Positions 57,771 to 64,000 of a DNA stretch of 64,000 nt are shown here, piece after piece (position 1 is the stretch's first letter; every line of letters begins with the position of its first letter). This DNA is from Phytophthora sp. 'mugwort' (lineage: Eukaryota > Oomycota > Peronosporomycetes > Peronosporales > Peronosporaceae): the NCBI GenBank assembly GCA_033558025.1, contig JAUCEF010000018.1, positions 2,046,001-2,110,000 of the forward strand, in the 5' to 3' direction. The position numbers and the translations under genes were made by a program. A model generated the notes under the pieces. It made no database searches. It was not told where the DNA came from and saw only the letters and a program-made list of their open reading frames with translations.

Positions 57771-60590
57771 ATGACAGCCGCCAGAGAGAAAGACCGCCAG
57801 CGAGCGACACCAACCGAAGACCCCCCGAGCGAACTACCTGTACGTACACCCCCCTCCCTGTGTATATACCCCTTGCTCTCACACACCCAATTGTCCTTCC
57901 CTCCTTCCCGCCAGATCATGGCCGACTGCGAGGAGGAGACCGACTGCTGCCCGCTCTGTATGGAAGAACTGGACATCACGGACAAGACGTTCAACGCGTG
58001 TCCGTGCGGGTATCAGGTCTGTCTTTGGTGCTGGCATCAGATTAAGAACGAGTACAATGGCCTCTGCCCTGCATGTCGTCAGCCTTATACCGAGATCTCG
58101 AAGCAGAAGAACCCGCTCGACCGGGAAGAGTACGTCCATTTGCCTCTACCCATTGATTTAACCTTACTTAACTCTACCTCTTTGCTGGTTAATTACTTCA
58201 CAGGGTAGTGCGTCGTACGAAGGCGCGCAAGCAGAAGGAGAAGAGCGAGCGACGCTCGGCAGCGCAGGCCAAACACTCGACTGTGAACCGCAAAAGTCTG
58301 CAGAACGTGCGCGTCATGCAGCGCAACCTTGTGTACGTCATTGGACTGCCCGTGCACTTTGCTGAGGAGGAAATCTTGCGCTCCGACGAGTGTTTTGGCC
58401 AGTACGGGAAGATCGTCAAAGCTGTGGTCAATAAGAGCCACTTGAACACGGACAGAGCCAACGCGACTGCCAGCGCTTACATTACGTTCGCTAACAAGGA
58501 GGACGCGTTGTGCTGTATCGTGGCGATAGACGGATACTACCTGGATGGTAGTCTACTACGGTGCGATCAATGGTTCTACCTTTGTAGAACGTAGAACAAA
58601 CTGCTGACTTTTTTTGCTTGTGTTTGTACAGAGCGTCGTTCGGTACTACCAAGTACTGTAACTTCTTTCTACGTAATATGCAGTGCAACAACTCTGATTG
58701 CCTATACTTACACGAGTTGGGCGATGAGGATGATAGTTTCACGAAGGAAGAGATGCAGTCAGGTACGAGTTACCAGTTTTTGACAGTTTAAGTGTCAACT
58801 TTTCATGATTGACAATATCTGTGGATGTATGTTTTCTTATGGGTGTAATTTTGACTGTAGCTTTACACTCTGGGAAGGCAGCATTCCGTGATTTGTCAAT
58901 GGCAAACGGACAGATCCAAGAGCGAGAAGGAGCACGGTTCCCACCCCCACAGAGACCTCAGGCACCGTCCAGAACAGCATCAGCAGCGAATGTTAGAGCG
59001 CCGTCTCCTGCACGAGCAGCGATGTTGGTCAGATCACACAGTGAAGAACCATACGGAGATGCACAACGACAAGCTCAGAGCGCAGCAGCGATCTCGAAAC
59101 TCAGACAGACGTCAGGCGATAGCAGCAATAGTTCACGGTCTTCGTCACCTGATCATATCGACAGAGCATCAGCAACACATAGCACAGAATATCCTCCACT
59201 GACACGAGGGCATTCGTATAGCAACATTGTCGCAGGTGGACACAGTAGCAGTTATACGACGGTACCTGCTACTCCAATAGCTTCAGCCTCAGCTCCTGCT
59301 CCTGCATCTACCTCAGCTGATCCCGTACCAAGTAAGAAGCCCGAGTTGCGGGTAGATACATCTCGGGAAGACACAGAGGCAGAGGAAACTGTGGTAGGTC
59401 CATTGGAGGCACTCAAATTGGCGACAGGATCATCGACAGAACAGCCGGCATGGGCACAACCGTTCCCAACGCCTGCAGTATCTCGGAGTGAGAATGAAGA
59501 GCAGACAACAAGGACAGCTGACAACAGAGCAGCAGGAGTTTACAGTCCGTTTGGACTTGGATTTGAAGGTGGGATTCGTCGTGCTAGTAGCGCGAAAGAA
59601 ATGACGTCAAAGTCACCGGCTTCTGACGACTTGTGGGGATCTTCGAACACGTCTGACAGTCGACTCGACTCGTTCCCGTCGCCTGCTCCAGCGATGTCTG
59701 CGTCTGCCAGCTCATCGTCATTTGCGTCGATCGATGCGATCTTCAGTCAGCGAAATGACTCGTCCGAGGCACTCGCTGGACTGCTCGGTGTCCAGTTGGC
59801 TCCCAACCCGTCGACACACAAGGCTGCACCGCTGAAAGATGCGCGTACCTCACGTTTTTCCTTTGCAAACCCTGCAGAGACAGGCCGTGATATGCAGACG
59901 ACCGTGCGCTACGAGTTGCTGGATGGAACGACAGTTAACAACCGAAGTTCGTTTGGCGGATTTGACGCCCCGCCGACCTCTTCAGGATTTCCTTCAACCA
60001 CGGACCGGTCCGGCTTCCCTCCGCTGGGCTCTCAGCAGCTACGCCACGCACCTCCACCGCCACATCCTTCCAGGAGCTCGTTCGGCGTCGACTTTCGCAG
60101 CAATGAACTCCCTCACGGTGGTACCAGCTCCTTAGGCGGCGAGTCTGGTGGACTTGCGTTTCTCCAGCAAATGCTGCCGAATGTCAACATCAGTTTCGGT
60201 GGCGACTATCCGAGCCTAGCTGATGCAAGATCAAGCGGAGTTGGCGCCACGACTGCACCTGCTCCTGCTCGCAGCACAGGTCGTCGTCTCTTTGAGCGCA
60301 GTCAAAGCGCTGGTGGCGGTTTGGTCTCTCCTGATGCTTGGGACGGTGGAAGTCTGAGCTCGCTAGGATTCGACGGCCAGTCCAGCGCTCGACGAGCATC
60401 GAGCGGCTCGTCGTTTTTTGATCCGGCCTTGATGCCGCAGTCGTCAAGTGGATTCTCTAGCAACTTTTACGGCTTTAACCCTTCGAGCGCCATGGCCCCC
60501 ACCGACAGCGGAAACGACCGTCTTCGTATGCACAGCGACTTCGGTGGCGATGCGTACCGCCGGTCCGGCTCGTTGATCAACAACAGCTAG
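57771..60590 (+). CDS. NOT4: NOT4 E3 ubiquitin ligase of the CCR4-NOT complex
   Basis: Exons 57771-57839, 57915-58129, 58204-58560, 58632-58762 and 58861-60590 give 833 residues. The C4C4 RING is CCPLCMEELDITDKTFNAC, then CGYQVCLWCWHQI and GLCPACRQPY. A basic helical linker is followed by an RRM (RNLVYVIGLP, ASAYITF) and a C3H1 zinc finger (GTTKYCNFFLRNMQC to CLYLHELGDEDDSF), in the fixed CNOT4 order. The last exon is a long Ser/Pro/Ala-rich disordered tail. NOT4 tags stalled-ribosome and Not-complex substrates. Start choice: ATG at 57771 with a 75-base intron 1 that happens to contain no stop, or ATG at 57918 if exon 1 is untranslated. The RING follows either one directly. Confidence 0.93.
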
Positions 60591-61109
60591 ACAAGGAGGA
60601 GGAACCAAAGCAGAGGGAGACACGACAGTCTCAGCGGGGAAGCTGAGTACTGACAGGTTATCTATCACACATATCACACACCCAGTCGGAAGGTGAATTG
60701 AGGACGGGGAACACGCTGAAGAAGTACTGAGTCCCGTGCCGGAAGACAAGCAACACACGCGAGTTCGCGAACACAATACACACAGTGAAAGCTCATTTGA
60801 CATGATGCAAAAAAGGAGAAAACGAAAGAAAAACAACAGGAAAAACGGGTCAAGGAACTGTCAAGACACCACACACAACACACAAATGGCAAAGCTAGCA
60901 GGGATTATGTCCGAACTCAAACACAAGTCGCCTTTGCCCCTTGAAAAGTCCGCGTTCGCCTTGAGTTTCTTTGGTTTGTAAACGACGTTTCAGGATCGTC
61001 GACTTTGGACTTGTGGCGAGACAGGTTGCTACTATAGACAACGAGGTGGAGACGAGCTCACTTACCACTTAGTGAATGCTCTTTCTCCGTCATTGCACAG
61101 GTGGAGACG
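60591..61109. other. Intergenic
   Basis: A 519-base gap holding the NOT4 3' UTR. CATTGCACAG at 61092-61101, just before the next gene, resembles a splice acceptor, so an upstream exon of that gene may lie here. Confidence 0.5.
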
Positions 61110-64000
61110 ATGCGCTGTGACTTGTTTGATGACCAGGTGGATACGGACAAGATGAAGGAAAGCGAAAGTGCTCCTCAAGGCGACGATAGCGCGAGAAATG
61201 ACACCAAGTTTAAGTCTGAGCAGTCTAGCGATGGGGGTTTTGTAGCTGGATGGATCCTGGAAAACTTTCCCGACATCAGGAGCGAAATGGAGCTGAAGTC
61301 TCAAGTCGAACAAGCAGACCACGACCCGATACAAGACGTCACCCACATGGACTCAACTGCTTTGGTCTCCGACACCACACAGGAACGATCTCTATGCGAA
61401 GAGTGTCGAGCCTTTAGCGCTGTTTTTGTCTGTAAAGACTGCGCTCTCACCCTTTGTTTCAGATGCACAGATGCCATCCACATCGTACGTATCACTATTT
61501 TTTTGTGTCAAGTGGAATTTCCTTATCAAATCTCCCTCATTTTTTTCCCATAGATCCCATCGCTTTCGACACACACCATTCGTCTTGATCGTTCCAGTAC
61601 CAACCACGCACCTGGAAGCTCAAATACTGCCAGAATGACAACCATTGAGCCATCTCTCAGCCCGCACGTGAAAGCCTCTCCATTGTCACTTGCTGCTGGG
61701 ACATCTATTTTCTTTCGAGCCTCAGATTGTTCACGTTGGTCACGCGAACTCCTTCACGGCACGTTAATCAGTCGAGAAGCTGTCATGATCTCAAGTGGGA
61801 ACACTTTTTACCATCGTGTGCTCTGGTTACGCGGCGTGGAAGCTCTAACCAATGGCTTCTTCCGTGCGGCACTGACTGTACCTGGTTGGAACGATCAGGG
61901 CGACAATAGCGAGATCTTCTGGCCTTATGAAGTTGGCGTGTTCCCAACACAGCTTAGCGCCTTACGCGCCGTCGTTACAGCTGAACAGCTCGCACGTGCC
62001 ACATTTCGACGCGAACTGGAAGGTGGACGCATCCACCGCCGGCGTGACCACGAGGCTTCAGAAACGTTCCCATCGTCCAAACTACTTGAGGAAATCGTGG
62101 CTGAGACGATCGCAACACTTGACAGCGAGTACGTGCGATTTACTCGTGAAGATGATGCAAAGTTCCATCAGGAGCTCGTTCAAGGCACGTGGAGCTTCCA
62201 TAAGTGGATGAAGACGATCGGACGTGCCGGTAATTTGCGGGAAGAAGACGCCGTGTCAGTTGCTAGTCGAGACGGAGACAACGCCACGCCCTGGACGCCT
62301 GCTACTCGTATCCGTTTCTTCCTTATCGCTCAACACGACGTCGTCTTCCCCGAGCACGTACGTCGACAGCATCTTCGAGTGATTTTAGACCAACTTCTGT
62401 TCGTATACGCGGGTTTTGCGTGGAGATTGTGGACGGAATATGTAGCACAAGACCGTGAACGAGAGATCCAGCAACAACGAGAAGATGCTGCTTGTCTACT
62501 ACAAGCGTGGGCTCGACGGATGGCTGATCACAAGCGTCAAAAGCAACTTCAGGTCGCCGTCGGGTCTTCAATTGATGCCTTAGAACTCCGTCGGCGTCAA
62601 CAGCTTGAAGCACGGAAGCTGTACGTCTTCCTCACTCAACAGATAAAGGAACAGACACGCAAGGCATTAAAACGATGGCGTGAAGCTGTAGGACCTCGTG
62701 ATCCTCCACCTTCACCAGCTACCACGTGGCATCCGAGTCATGGAATGACGACGATGCTGGCTAAACTGCCACGACTCGGAGCTCGACGACGTCCAGTTCA
62801 CGACAAATCGGTGGCTTCTGGAACTCAAGTGATCGTCGAAGACATGGCGACTTACAAGTTGTTTAAAGCAAACCACGCCGGTCCAGCCGATACGTCGTAC
62901 TGGGTCATTCGGGCACGGGTTCTTGCTGGAGCGTGTCCCATCGGACCAGCTTTTCGAGAAGCCCGACGACTGGTATCACGTACGGACTTCGCGACGTGCA
63001 TCCTCTTGCAACAGATCAGCGTGTTTGTGTGTCTGCTGACACCAGAGGAACGCGGACGTATCGAGACGGCAGGAGCGTCTAACGTTGAAACTTCATGGAG
63101 TTGTGAGTGTCTAGTACGGACCAAGTATCAAGCGTTATGCGCAGAGTTGAAAGGTGCCGAGACGAGCAGTAAACGTCATGTGGAACTGGCACAGCAAGCA
63201 CTGGTCGCGTTCGATGTGGGAGCTGCGACTGTTGCTGCTGCTGCAATAGGAAGCTCTGGAATCAAGAACCGGAAGAAAGCGTCCATGTCACAGCAACAAC
63301 AACAGGAAGACGACGCTGCGGAGGAAGCCAAGACGAAAGAGGCACGTGAGATACTGGAACAGAAACTTCAACTGGCTGAGCAACAAGCTCGTAAAGCCAC
63401 GCAAGAGCTGGCGCGCTTGGGTCGGATGACAATTGAGTTCTTGTATTTCCCTATCGAACAGGACGGTGTGCCAGATAGTGAACAACTAACGGCATTTCTC
63501 CAAGAACAGGTCGAGTGTCGGCTTCGTGCCGGCAAGAACCTGTACGTCTTCAGCCGTCTTGGACACGGTCGGACGGGGCTGGTCGCGGCCTTGCTACTTG
63601 GTCGTGTATATGGTATCACGGCGTCAGAGGCTTTAGAGAGAGCACAGAGAGTTCACGATTGCCAGCGGTTCGCAACACCTCGAGGCTGGAGCTTCTGTTC
63701 GCCATCGACAGCTCCTCAAATGGCGTTTGTGAGGCGAGTCCTTGCACGTTCAATGGATCCCATTTACGTTCCGTTAGTACTGGAGAATTCAGCCGAGAAC
63801 TTCCGTTCGACGCGAATGCAGCAGCGTGGGTTGCTGGCTGAACCATATTTGAATGACGAAGGCTTTATGATCAGTGCGGCCGGCGACGCTCAAGCTCGGG
63901 CACGTGAAGCACGTGAACAACAGCGTCTGGAGCGAATTACGCGCCGGGAAAGCACAGCTGCTGCGTTACAACGTGAACGACGACAAGAGAAGCAGGAAGA
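61110..64000 (+). CDS. B-box protein with inactive phosphatase-like domain, 3' end off window
   Basis: Exon 1 is 61110-61484 (ATG at 61110, possibly preceded by another exon). Exon 2 opens at 61554 after TTCCCATAG and stays open to the right edge, about 940 residues so far. Residues 97-120 form a B-box zinc finger (CEECRAFSAVFVCKDCALTL, then CFRC). A helical middle includes an IQ-like segment (CLLQAWARRMADHKRQKQ near 440). From about residue 575 (SYWVIRARVLAGACPIGPAF, then LVSRTDFATCILLQQISVFV) to about 850 the sequence follows the tyrosine/dual-specificity phosphatase fold. The signature reads FSRLGHGRTG near residue 791 where an active enzyme has HCxxGxGRTG: His is Phe and the catalytic Cys is Ser. 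The Arg and GRTG are kept, so phosphate binding without catalysis is likely. The end is a charged coiled coil. Confidence 0.85.

Noticed and set aside
58809..58860. Separate gene starting upstream of NOT4 exon 5
   Set aside because: The stretch before 58861 reads as intron ending in TGTAG, and the coding sequence joins in frame with the zinc-finger exon.

Overview
The window is a piece of an oomycete nuclear genome, almost certainly Phytophthora or a close relative. The evidence is a signal peptide followed by RSLR and EER motifs (an RxLR effector), a decayed Kazal-like protease inhibitor of the EPI type with a GCTCATTCCATTTG oomycete initiator upstream of it, short GT-AG introns of about 60-100 bases, compact housekeeping genes, and Crypton, Gypsy, Copia, hAT and Harbinger-like elements. 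Species cannot be told from the sequence alone.

Layout. (1) 1-21.8 kb is a gene-dense, mostly intact block. A giant IPT/TIG-repeat protein runs off the left edge (minus strand) and shares a 224-base divergent promoter with a five-exon RCC1/double-BTB gene. Then come a six-EF-hand protein with a frameshift near its C-terminus, the Kazal-inhibitor remnant, a small two-exon membrane protein, a nine-exon Tyr/Gln-rich ankyrin protein and an ABCC-type transporter. (2) 22-50.5 kb is a transposon graveyard: two truncated Copia copies, one long dead gene split by a Harbinger-like element (TAA target duplication) and a LINE fragment (16-base target duplication), an hAT relic with TIRs and an 8-base duplication, a ruined Gypsy, a Crypton tyrosine-recombinase relic and a tRNA-like locus. 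The only intact-looking gene here is the RxLR effector at 34.5-34.9 kb. An inverted copy at 36.6-37.0 kb has lost its signal peptide. (3) 50.6-64 kb is a second gene-dense block: an ataxin-2/Pbp1 homologue, a long coiled-coil protein, an acidic unknown protein, NOT4 (the CCR4-NOT ubiquitin ligase) and a B-box protein with a phosphatase-like domain whose catalytic Cys and His are replaced. That last gene runs off the right edge.

The arrangement, housekeeping blocks flanking a repeat-filled island that carries an effector, is the two-speed organisation described for Phytophthora. Ataxin-2 and NOT4 both belong to mRNA-fate control (poly(A)-binding protein and CCR4-NOT), but they are separate genes and I see no sign of joint regulation. 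The two longest reading frames not bounded by a stop inside the window are the left-edge IPT/TIG gene and the right-edge pseudophosphatase gene. All splice sites were placed by eye from reading frame, GT/AG and family similarity.
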